From Paracoccaceae bacterium (GTDB lineage Bacteria; Pseudomonadota; Alphaproteobacteria; Rhodobacterales; Rhodobacteraceae): a stretch of 5,376 bases of DNA. A model generated the notes under the pieces. It was not told the origin of the DNA. It saw nothing but the letters and a program-made list of their open reading frames with translations, and ran no database searches. This document shows, one piece after another, positions 1-5,376 of the stretch (position 1 is its first letter; each line of letters opens with the position of its first letter). The stretch lies in contig PXES01000077.1 in assembly GCA_003564655.1 (NCBI GenBank), positions 1-5,376 on the forward strand, in the 5' to 3' direction. The position numbers and the translations under genes are program-made.

Positions 1-627
1 ATCGGACAGGAGAAGGGCAGCGACACACAATCGCGGCTGAAGCGCAATTTCGGCATGGCCCGCCCCGAGGGGTATCGCAAGGCCATCCGGCTGATGAGCA
101 TGGCGGATCATTTCGGGCTGCCAGTCATCACGCTGGTGGATACGCCCGGCGCCTATCCCGGCAAGGGGGCCGAGGAGCGCGGCCAGGCCGAGGCCATTGC
201 GCGCGCGACGCAGAAATGCCTGCGCCTGGGCGTGCCGCTGGTGTCGGTCGTGATCGGCGAGGGTGGCTCGGGCGGGGCGGTGGCACTGGCGACCGCCAAT
301 CGCATCGCGATGCTGGAGCACTCGGTCTATTCGGTCATCTCTCCCGAGGGTTGCGCCTCGATCCTGTGGAAGGACGCCGAGAAGATGCGCGAGGCCGCCG
401 AAGCGCTGCGGCTGACCGCGCAGGATCTGCGCAAGCTGGGCGTGATCGACCGCATCATCCCCGAACCGCTGGGCGGCGCGCAGCGTGACCCGCAGGTGAT
501 GATCCGGGCGGTTGGCGCGGCCATAGCCGACATGCTCAAGGGGCTCGAGGGGCACGACGCGGCGACGCTGCGCGCCGAGCGGCGGCAGAAATTCCTCGAG
601 ATGGGCGCGCACGGGCTGGCGGCGTAA
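1..627 (+). CDS. accA: Acetyl-CoA carboxylase carboxyltransferase subunit alpha, 3' part (5' end outside window)
   Basis: AccA pairs with AccD to form the cytoplasmic carboxyltransferase, which moves the carboxyl group from carboxybiotin on AccB to acetyl-CoA and makes malonyl-CoA, the first committed step of fatty acid synthesis. The frame is open from base 1, and the 18 codons before the first in-window ATG (55) read as AccA (IGQEKGSD, then KRNFG running into MARPEGYRKA), so that ATG is internal and not the start. Visible family motifs, numbered from the first codon in the window, are VDTPGAYPG (about 46-54), the glycine-rich GEGGSGGA (about 86-93) thought to help form the active-site oxyanion holes, and SPEGCASILWKD (about 114-125). 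The family is usually near 320 residues; 208 codons are present, so roughly the first third is missing. The C-terminus ends normally at TAA with no frameshift. No strong terminator follows directly, and the downstream gene is 342 bases away, so co-transcription is doubtful. Confidence 0.97.
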   Translation: MGQEKGSDTQSRLKRNFGMARPEGYRKAIRLMSMADHFGLPVITLVDTPGAYPGKGAEERGQAEAIARATQKCLRLGVPLVSVVIGEGGSGGAVALATANRIAMLEHSVYSVISPEGCASILWKDAEKMREAAEALRLTAQDLRKLGVIDRIIPEPLGGAQRDPQVMIRAVGAAIADMLKGLEGHDAATLRAERRQKFLEMGAHGLAA

Positions 628-969
628 GCCAGCGCGAGCCGACTTACGCAAGCGGCACTTGCCGGATCTGCCCGTCGGCTCAACATGTCAGCCGGGTGAT
701 TTGCCGGTCCGCGTCCTCGCTTTTCAGTTCGTTGTCGACGTCCCTGCCATCGACGGAAGTTTCCGCATTGCTGTCGGAGGGAATGTCGCCAGGGGCCTGG
801 CGATAGATCCCTTCCTTCGGGGCGACACGGCAGGGCGCCGTGGCGCGCAGCATCCGCCATCCGATCAGTTCTGCACAGCGCATCAAGGCTGTGGCGAGCC
901 CCCGCGTCTGGACGGGACATCGAAGAGTGACTACGCTCCGACACCATCCTGGCGAGGCAGACTTTCCGA
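628..969. other. Spacer between accA and the exported-protein gene; no convincing gene
   Basis: This 342-base stretch has no recognisable protein or RNA gene. Open frames exist on both strands. The plus-strand one (659-1009) runs into the next gene in another frame and has family-unlike, cysteine/proline/arginine-rich content. A minus-strand frame (677/680-883) is listed separately as a weak candidate. Just past the accA stop there is a short inverted repeat (GCGTAAG at 622-628 and CTTACGC at 643-649), with no T-run after it. I saw no clear sigma70 -35/-10 pair, although the promoter of the gene at 970 would be expected here. By eye the sequence is less strongly biased to G/C at third positions than accA or infB, as expected for non-coding or decayed DNA. 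Confidence 0.6.
680..883 (-). CDS. Doubtful small ORF, about 67 codons, no known family
   Basis: This minus-strand frame starts at ATG 883-881 (MRCAELIGWRMLRATAPC) and ends in TGA at 682-680; a TTG directly before it and an ATG at 853-851 are alternative starts. In its favour, the codons carry mostly G or C at third positions, and the product has a basic, hydrophobic first third followed by a hydrophilic tail rich in Asp, Glu and Asn (SDSNAETSVDGRDVDNE), which is not typical of a random antisense frame. Against it, no good Shine-Dalgarno precedes ATG 883, the frame stays open well upstream without a start codon, and I recognise no family. It could be a real small protein, the remnant of a longer gene, or chance in GC-rich DNA. 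It would be transcribed towards accA. Confidence 0.25.
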   Translation of the reverse strand: MRCAELIGWRMLRATAPCRVAPKEGIYRQAPGDIPSDSNAETSVDGRDVDNELKSEDADRQITRLTC

Positions 970-1542
970 ATGGCAGCGAAACGCAACCTATTCACCGCTT
1001 TCGTCATGATCGCCTCATGCGCGATCGGAGCCCATGGCGCGCCGAACCGCGCGCATGCCGACACGCTTCTTGCCGAACCGCGAGTTTGCAACGCTTACTT
1101 TTTCGATACCCGGCGGGTCGGCGGCAGCTGGGAGCATCCCGATGAACCCCATGCAACCGGCCAACTGCATCTGGGGCATCGTGACGAGGCGGACCTCATT
1201 TTTTTCGTCCCTCAGGAAGGTGAGACATTCGTCCTGACAGCGCGCGGAGCGCCCTTTCCCGAGGCTTCCGAAATGCTGGCGGGGCTCTCACGGTTTCACC
1301 GCATGCCGCCTGTATGGCGCCGCTACATGCGCGCCGCGGCCAGCGACATGAACCGCGCCGAAGTGCGTGAGCATGTCGATCCGGCGACGAACAGACGCGT
1401 CACCGATGTCTTCGTCTGGATACCGGAAGAAGATGCGGACGCAGGTATCCCCGCCGGGGCGGTCGCCGGGGTCTCGCGCATCCCAAGCCATGACGATGAG
1501 GGATGGCAGTACAACTTCATATTTGCGCGGGATTGTGCATGA
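970..1542 (+). CDS. Exported protein of unknown function (secreted or lipoprotein)
   Basis: I do not recognise this 190-residue protein. The N-terminus is a clear export signal: a basic start (MAAKRN), a hydrophobic core (residues 7-20) and two possible signal peptidase I sites (after AHG, residue 23, or AHA, residue 30). Residues 14-17 (IASC) also fit a lipobox, so a lipoprotein cleaved before Cys17 is possible. After the leader only two cysteines remain, Cys40 and Cys189, near the two ends of the mature chain, which suggests a disulfide formed in the periplasm. The mature part is soluble-looking with no further membrane segment; it is rich in His, Asp, Glu and aromatics and has a WIPEEDADAG acidic stretch. 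ATG 970 is preferred because a start at Met13 (1006) would remove the leader; a modest GAGG lies at 954-957. Third-position G/C preference looks weaker than in accA or infB. It stands alone, convergent with infB. Confidence 0.75.
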   Translation: MAAKRNLFTAFVMIASCAIGAHGAPNRAHADTLLAEPRVCNAYFFDTRRVGGSWEHPDEPHATGQLHLGHRDEADLIFFVPQEGETFVLTARGAPFPEASEMLAGLSRFHRMPPVWRRYMRAAASDMNRAEVREHVDPATNRRVTDVFVWIPEEDADAGIPAGAVAGVSRIPSHDDEGWQYNFIFARDCA

Positions 1543-1650
1543 GGGCCGTTATTGCCCCGGCCTTCGCAATCAGGCCGTGATAACCGTGTGACACGAAAGA
1601 TCGCGACACACCGGGCGCGTCGAACAGCCGGACGGGATCTGCCATCTTCG

Positions 1651-1696
1651 ACAGAAAAGGGCCGGGATGCGCAACCGCATCCCGGCCCTTTTCTGT
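1651..1696. terminator. Bidirectional rho-independent terminator between converging genes
   Basis: A perfect 21-bp inverted repeat (arms 1651-1671 and 1676-1696) encloses a 4-base loop (CAAC). The inner 13 bp are G/C-rich (GGGCCGGGATGCG with its complement), and the outer part contains AAAA at 1655-1658 and TTTT at 1689-1692. Either strand therefore reads as a stable hairpin running into a U-run. It lies 14 bases past the infB stop and 108 bases past the stop of the plus-strand exported-protein gene, so it should end the nusA-ylxR-infB transcript and also stop transcription coming from the left. Confidence 0.93.
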
Positions 1697-1710
1697 GATA
1701 CGCCGGCGGG

Positions 1711-4203
1711 TCAGTCGAGCGCGCGCTCGACCTCCTCGCGCTCGAAGATCTCGATCACATCGCCCTGGCGGATGTCATCGTAATTCTCGAAGGCCATGCC
1801 GCATTCCTGACCCGAGATGACTTCCTTCACCTCGTCCTTGAAGCGCTTGAGCGTTTTCAGCGTGCCTTCGTGGATGACGACATTGTCACGCAGCAGCCGC
1901 ACACCGGCCGAGCGGCGGGCGACGCCTTCGGTGACCAGACAGCCGGCCACCTTGCCCACGTTCGAGACCTTGAACACCTCGCGGATCTCGGCATAGCCGA
2001 TGAAGGTCTCGCGCACTTCGGCCGACAGCAGCCCCGAGGCCGCCGCCTTGATGTCGTCGACCAGGTCATAGATAATCGAATAATAGCGCAGCTCGACCCC
2101 CTTCTGGTTGGCCGAATTGCGGGCCGAGGCATTGGCACGCACGTTGAAGCCGATGATCGGCGCGCCCGAGGCTTCGGCGAGGCCCACATCGGTATCGGTG
2201 ATCGCTCCCACACCGTAATGCAGCACCCGCACGCGCACTTCCTCGTTACCGATCTTCTCCAGCGCCTGCACGATCGCCTCGGCCGAGCCCTGCACATCGG
2301 CCTTCACCAGCACCGGCAGTTCGGCCACGTCCTGATCGGCCTTGGCCTTGGCCATCAATTGTTCAAGCGTGGTCGCGGCCCCGGCGGCGGCGCGCTTGTC
2401 GCGCGCCTGCTGCTGGCGGTACTCGGCGATCTCGCGCGCCTGCGCCTCGTTCTCGACCACATTGAGCACGTCGCCCGCTTCGGGCGTGCCGTTCAGGCCC
2501 AGCACCTCGACCGGCACCGACGGCCCGGCCTCGTTCACACGCTCGCCCTGATCGTTGACGAGTGCGCGGACCTTGCCCCATTGCTCGCCCACGACGAACA
2601 CATCACCGCGCCGCAGCGTCCCGGACTGCACCAGCACGGTGGCCACCGGGCCGCGCCCGACATCGAGCTGGGCCTCGATCACCGCGCCCATCGCGGCGCG
2701 GGCGGGGTTGGCCTTCAACTCGAGAATCTCTGCCTGCAGCGCAATCGCCTCGAGCAGCGTGTCGAGCCCCTTGCCGGTCAGCGCAGAGACCTCGACATCC
2801 TGCACTTCGCCCGACATCGCCTCGACCACGACCTCGTGCTGCAAGAGCTCGGTGCGCACCTTGTTGGCATCGGCCGACGGCTTGTCGCACTTGTTGATCG
2901 CCACGATCATCGGCACCTGCGCCGCGCGGGCGTGGTTGATCGCCTCGACGGTCTGCGGCATTACCGAATCATCTGCTGCCACGACCAGCACCACGATATC
3001 GGTGACATTCGCACCGCGCGCGCGCATCGAGGTAAACGCTGCGTGGCCCGGTGTGTCGAGGAAGGACAGAACTGCGCCGCTTTCGGTGGTGACCTGATAG
3101 GCCCCGATATGCTGGGTGATGCCACCGGCTTCGCCCGAGACGACATTGGTCTTGCGGATCGCATCCAGAAGCGAGGTCTTGCCGTGATCGACATGACCCA
3201 TGATGGTGATGATCGGCGGGCGCGGCTGCAGGTCTTCCTCGCGGTCGGGCACCTGCTCGATCACCTGTTCCACATCGGCGTCCGAGACGCGCACCACCTT
3301 GTGGCCGAATTCGTCGATCACCAGCTCGGCCGTGTCGGCGTCGATGGTCTGGTTCATCGTCGCCATGACGCCCATCTTCATCAGCGACTTGACCACATCG
3401 GCGGCGCGCTCGGCCATGCGGTTGGCCAGCTCCTGCACGAGAATCGTCTCGGGCAGCTGCACTTCGCGCACCACCTTCTCGCGCGAGGCGCTGCCGCCCA
3501 TCGCCTTCTGACGCGCGCGCTCCTGCTTGCGCTTCATCGCCGCGAGCGAGCGTTGCCGCCCGCCATCGCCTGCCAACGCGTCCTTGAGCGTCAGCTTGCC
3601 CGACCGGCGCCCCCCGGCATCGTCGCGCGGTTTCGCGCGGCTCTGGCGGTCATCATCGCCACGCCGCGGGGCCTTGCGGTTGTCGGGCGCACTGGTCGGA
3701 CGCGCGCGCTCGGACATCGGCGCGGCCGGCTCGGCCGGCGCGGGCGTATCGACCTTGCGCGCGGCGCGGGCTTCGGTTTCGGCCTTGGCGCGGGCGTCTT
3801 CTTCGGCCTTGGCGCGCAGGGCGGCCTCGCGCTCGCGTTCCTCGCGCTCACGGGCCTCGGCCTCTTCGCGGCGGCGCTGGCGCTCTTCCTCGCGCGCGGC
3901 CTCTTCGGCGGCACGGGCCTCGGCCTCGGCAGTCTCACGCGCCTTGGCGGCGGCAAGCGCCTTCAGGCGGCGCTCCATCTCGGCATCCGAGATACCGGCG
4001 GGACGGCGGTTGGGATCGGGGCGCGCGCCGGATGCACCCTGCCCCGCTGGCGCCGCAGGGGCGGCACCGGGCTTGGGCACGACCACGCGCTTGCGCTTCT
4101 TCTCGACCACGACATTCTTGGTGCGTCCATGGCTGAAGCTCTGCTTCACCTGGCCGCCCCTGCCGCCGATGCCGAGTGTCTTCTTCCCGTCTGTATCGCT
4201 CAT
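1711..4203 (-). CDS. infB: Translation initiation factor IF-2
   Basis: IF-2 is the cytoplasmic GTPase that brings formylmethionyl-tRNA to the 30S subunit and promotes joining of the 50S subunit. The 830-residue chain is complete. Order of parts: a conserved N-terminal segment (residues 1-45, including KQSFSHGRTKNVVVE); a long charged Ala/Glu/Arg-rich stretch (about 74-150), probably helical; a Pro/Arg/Asp-rich linker (about 151-205); the IF2_N domain (about 247-302); and the G domain with G1 GHVDHGKT (336-343), G3 DTPGH (383-387), G4 NKCD (437-440) and G5 SALTGKG (473-479). The beta-barrel domains and the C-terminal tRNA-binding domain follow to residue 830. All GTP-binding motifs are intact. 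The start ATG overlaps the stop of the preceding gene as ATGA, the leader residues match the family, and a GGAGAGGA-type site lies 12 bases upstream. Long frames on the opposite strand are shadows of its codon bias. Confidence 0.98.
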   Translation of the reverse strand: MSDTDGKKTLGIGGRGGQVKQSFSHGRTKNVVVEKKRKRVVVPKPGAAPAAPAGQGASGARPDPNRRPAGISDAEMERRLKALAAAKARETAEAEARAAEEAAREEERQRRREEAEAREREEREREAALRAKAEEDARAKAETEARAARKVDTPAPAEPAAPMSERARPTSAPDNRKAPRRGDDDRQSRAKPRDDAGGRRSGKLTLKDALAGDGGRQRSLAAMKRKQERARQKAMGGSASREKVVREVQLPETILVQELANRMAERAADVVKSLMKMGVMATMNQTIDADTAELVIDEFGHKVVRVSDADVEQVIEQVPDREEDLQPRPPIITIMGHVDHGKTSLLDAIRKTNVVSGEAGGITQHIGAYQVTTESGAVLSFLDTPGHAAFTSMRARGANVTDIVVLVVAADDSVMPQTVEAINHARAAQVPMIVAINKCDKPSADANKVRTELLQHEVVVEAMSGEVQDVEVSALTGKGLDTLLEAIALQAEILELKANPARAAMGAVIEAQLDVGRGPVATVLVQSGTLRRGDVFVVGEQWGKVRALVNDQGERVNEAGPSVPVEVLGLNGTPEAGDVLNVVENEAQAREIAEYRQQQARDKRAAAGAATTLEQLMAKAKADQDVAELPVLVKADVQGSAEAIVQALEKIGNEEVRVRVLHYGVGAITDTDVGLAEASGAPIIGFNVRANASARNSANQKGVELRYYSIIYDLVDDIKAAASGLLSAEVRETFIGYAEIREVFKVSNVGKVAGCLVTEGVARRSAGVRLLRDNVVIHEGTLKTLKRFKDEVKEVISGQECGMAFENYDDIRQGDVIEIFEREEVERALD

Positions 4204-4832
4204 GCGTCCGTCTTGTCCTCTCCGGTGGCATCACCACCGATATCCTTGCGAAAGCCCGCCAGTCTTGCGGCTTCCTCTACAACAGCCTGACCGAGTCCGC
4301 CAGCGCGAAGCGCGGCATGTATCACATGATCGCGCGCGAATGCAAAACCCAATTCCCGTGCGCTCAGGCAATCCACATACGTGCCTTCGCCCTCGGGCAT
4401 GCGCAGCTTGGTCTTGCCGCGCGCCGACCCGTCATGCGCCTGCACCAGCACCGCCATTTCGCCCCGCAGCGCCAGATCGCGGCATTTCTCGTACCCCGCA
4501 ACGGCCTGCCCGCCCTTGCGCGCGAGCGACAGCAATTGCTGCACCCGAGCCAGCAGCAGCGCCTCCACCAGATCGGGCAGCCCCTCGGGGACCGCGACCT
4601 GCTGCCGCGCCGCGCGGGCGAAGGCCTTCTTGCGCACCGCCTGTGCCAGCACGCCACGATCCGCGCCGACCCAGATGCCGCGTCCCGGCAGCTTGCCCGC
4701 CACATCGGGCACCACTGCCCCGTCAGGCCCGATCACGAAGCGCAGCAGCCCGGATGCGGGCTGCGTCTGCCCCGAGACGATGCAGCGCCGCTCGGGCTCT
4801 GCGCGATCCTTTACCCGGCCGCCGCGCGCCAT
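4200..4832 (-). CDS. ylxR: YlxR-type RNA-binding protein with C-terminal L7Ae-like domain
   Basis: This 210-residue protein joins two RNA-associated modules. Residues about 12-80 match the YlxR (DUF448) family, with the RRCIVSG start (15-21), LLRFVIGPDG (29-38) and the hallmark PGRGIWV (49-55). Residues about 88-185 resemble the ribosomal L7Ae/L30e-like fold, with LLSLARKGGQAVAGYEK (100-116) followed by ALRGEMAVLVQAHD (121-134). This two-domain form is, as far as I recall, usual in alphaproteobacteria, whereas in Firmicutes YlxR and the L7Ae-like protein are separate neighbouring genes. YlxR proteins have been linked to RNA binding and gene regulation, but the exact role is unsettled. It starts 17 bases after the nusA stop, with AAGG directly after that stop codon as a rather distant ribosome-binding site, and its TGA overlaps the infB ATG by 4 bases, implying coupled translation. 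ATG 4832 fits the conserved N-terminus (RGGRVKDRAEPERRC). Confidence 0.92.
   Translation of the reverse strand: MARGGRVKDRAEPERRCIVSGQTQPASGLLRFVIGPDGAVVPDVAGKLPGRGIWVGADRGVLAQAVRKKAFARAARQQVAVPEGLPDLVEALLLARVQQLLSLARKGGQAVAGYEKCRDLALRGEMAVLVQAHDGSARGKTKLRMPEGEGTYVDCLSARELGFAFARDHVIHAALRAGGLGQAVVEEAARLAGFRKDIGGDATGEDKTDA
4216..4223 (-). promoter_or_regulatory. Ribosome-binding site of infB, inside the end of ylxR
   Basis: On the minus strand the bases read GGAGAGGA, a good Shine-Dalgarno match, followed by 12 bases and then the infB ATG at 4203. It lies within the last codons of ylxR. Together with the ATGA stop/start overlap, it supports 4203 as the infB start and allows re-initiation by ribosomes finishing ylxR. 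The spacing is somewhat long for an independent site. Confidence 0.6.
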
Positions 4833-4849
4833 CGCCCGGGGCGCGCCTT

Positions 4850-5376
4850 TCAGCGCGCCACCTCCTCGGTCGCGGCATCCTCGGCGTCTTCACCTTCTCC
4901 GTCCTCGTCCTCGGAGGCGACAAGATCGTCCGGATCGACCCAGCCCAACATGACGCGCGCGGTCATCACCAGCTCCTGCGCTTCCTCAAGGCTCATGTCG
5001 AAGGATTCCAGAAGCCCGTCATCCTTGACGCGCTCGCCGTCCACGGTGGTCCAGCCGCCGGCCAGTTCCCAGTCGGCACAGGTGGCGAAATCCTCGAGCG
5101 TCTTGATGCCGTCCTTGGCCAACGCCTCGACCATCTGCGGTGACAACCCCTCGAAATTCACGAGGCTGTCCTCAACGCCCAGCACGCGCGCATTCTCCAG
5201 CGCCGCGGCGGCTGCCGCCTCCAGCCGCTCGCGGGCGCGGGTCTGCAATTCCTCGGCGGTCTCTTCGTCGAAGCCGTCGATGGCCAGAAGCTCGTCCAGA
5301 TCGACATAGGCGACTTCTTCCAGCGCCGTGAACTCCTCGGCGACCAGAAGCTGCGCCATCATCTCGTCGATATCCA
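4850..5376 (-). CDS. nusA: Transcription termination/antitermination protein NusA, C-terminal part (5' end outside window)
   Basis: NusA binds RNA polymerase and nascent RNA, and modulates pausing, intrinsic termination and antitermination. Only about the last 175 codons are present. The frame is open to the window edge and reads DIDEMMAQLLVAEEFTAL, so the ATG at 5362 is internal. Two helix-hairpin-helix-type C-terminal repeats are visible: VAYVDLDELLAIDGFDEETA, and further on FEGLSPQMVEALAKDGIKTL with its following ATCADWEL. Such acidic repeat domains are known in proteobacterial NusA, where they contact the polymerase alpha subunit or mask the RNA-binding part. The chain ends in a strongly acidic tail (SEDEDGEGEDAEDAATEE). 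The S1 and KH domains expected upstream lie outside the window. It is the first visible gene of the nusA-ylxR-infB transcript, with ylxR starting 17 bases after its TGA. No frameshift is seen. Confidence 0.95.
   Translation of the reverse strand, partial: DIDEMMAQLLVAEEFTALEEVAYVDLDELLAIDGFDEETAEELQTRARERLEAAAAAALENARVLGVEDSLVNFEGLSPQMVEALAKDGIKTLEDFATCADWELAGGWTTVDGERVKDDGLLESFDMSLEEAQELVMTARVMLGWVDPDDLVASEDEDGEGEDAEDAATEEVAR

Noticed and set aside
659..1009. 116-codon plus-strand frame in the spacer
   Set aside because: It has no clear ribosome-binding site, weak codon bias and an unpatterned Cys/Pro/Arg-rich product, and it overlaps the better-supported gene starting at 970.
327..1091. 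254-codon minus-strand frame over accA and the spacer
   Set aside because: Nearly half is antisense to the certain accA sequence, the composition is Arg/Ser/Ala-rich, and it has no family resemblance.
1551..1570. ATTGC...GCAAT hairpin just after the exported-protein gene
   Set aside because: It has only a 5-bp stem with a 10-base loop and no T-run, and the much stronger repeat at 1651-1696 already explains termination.
3499..3980. Internal ATG codons in infB (Met76, Met163, Met223, Met235) as starts of a short IF-2 form, as known in E. coli
   Set aside because: None has a well-spaced Shine-Dalgarno. The best, Met235, has AGAAGG only 2 bases before the ATG, which is too close.
3750..3985. 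Repeat-like, low-complexity DNA with many GCG/CTC/GGC runs
   Set aside because: It encodes the Ala/Glu/Arg-rich helical stretch of IF-2. The periodicity comes from amino-acid composition, and no exact tandem unit or CRISPR-like spacing is present.
1870..4290. 806-codon open frame on the plus strand, antisense to infB
   Set aside because: The product is full of His, Arg, Leu and Gly and matches nothing known. It exactly shadows infB, whose family identity and intact GTPase motifs are clear. Long antisense frames are expected where codons end mostly in G or C.
3527..5143. 538-codon open frame on the plus strand across infB, ylxR and nusA
   Set aside because: It spans three well-identified minus-strand genes, and its Ser/Arg/Ala-rich composition is typical of a GC-driven shadow frame.

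Overview
The window looks like a piece of a GC-rich alphaproteobacterial chromosome, most likely from the Rhodobacteraceae/Roseobacteraceae. Three things suggest this: strong G/C preference at third codon positions, the AccA and IF-2 sequences (the IF-2 opens MSDTDGKKTLGIGG, followed by SFSHGRTKNVVV), and an order of nusA, then a YlxR-type RNA-binding protein, then infB. This placement rests on remembered family features, not on a search. No mobile element, CRISPR array, tRNA or rRNA was seen.

Left part, plus strand (1-1542). The window opens inside accA, the alpha subunit of the acetyl-CoA carboxylase carboxyltransferase, whose last 208 codons are present. A 342-base stretch without a convincing gene follows (628-969); its best coding candidate is a weak 67-codon ORF on the minus strand. 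A 190-codon gene then encodes an exported protein of unknown function (970-1542), whose leader fits either a secreted protein or a lipoprotein.

Centre (1543-1710). The plus-strand gene and the minus-strand operon converge here. The gap holds a perfect 21-bp inverted repeat with a 4-base loop, flanked by A and T runs, which should terminate transcription from both sides.

Right part, minus strand (1711-5376). Read 5'->3' on the minus strand, the genes are nusA (3' part only), ylxR (with a C-terminal L7Ae-like domain) and infB. nusA and ylxR are 17 bases apart, and ylxR and infB overlap by 4 bases (ATGA), so the three are almost certainly one transcript with coupled translation. This is the conserved transcription/translation operon: NusA acts in RNA polymerase pausing, termination and antitermination, YlxR binds RNA, and IF-2 is the GTPase that places initiator tRNA on the ribosome. 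The transcript appears to end right after infB, so rbfA is not the next gene.

Most of the window is ordinary housekeeping sequence. The parts worth a second look are the unidentified exported protein, the unexplained 628-969 spacer and the very clean bidirectional terminator. I found no evidence for a previously undescribed system.
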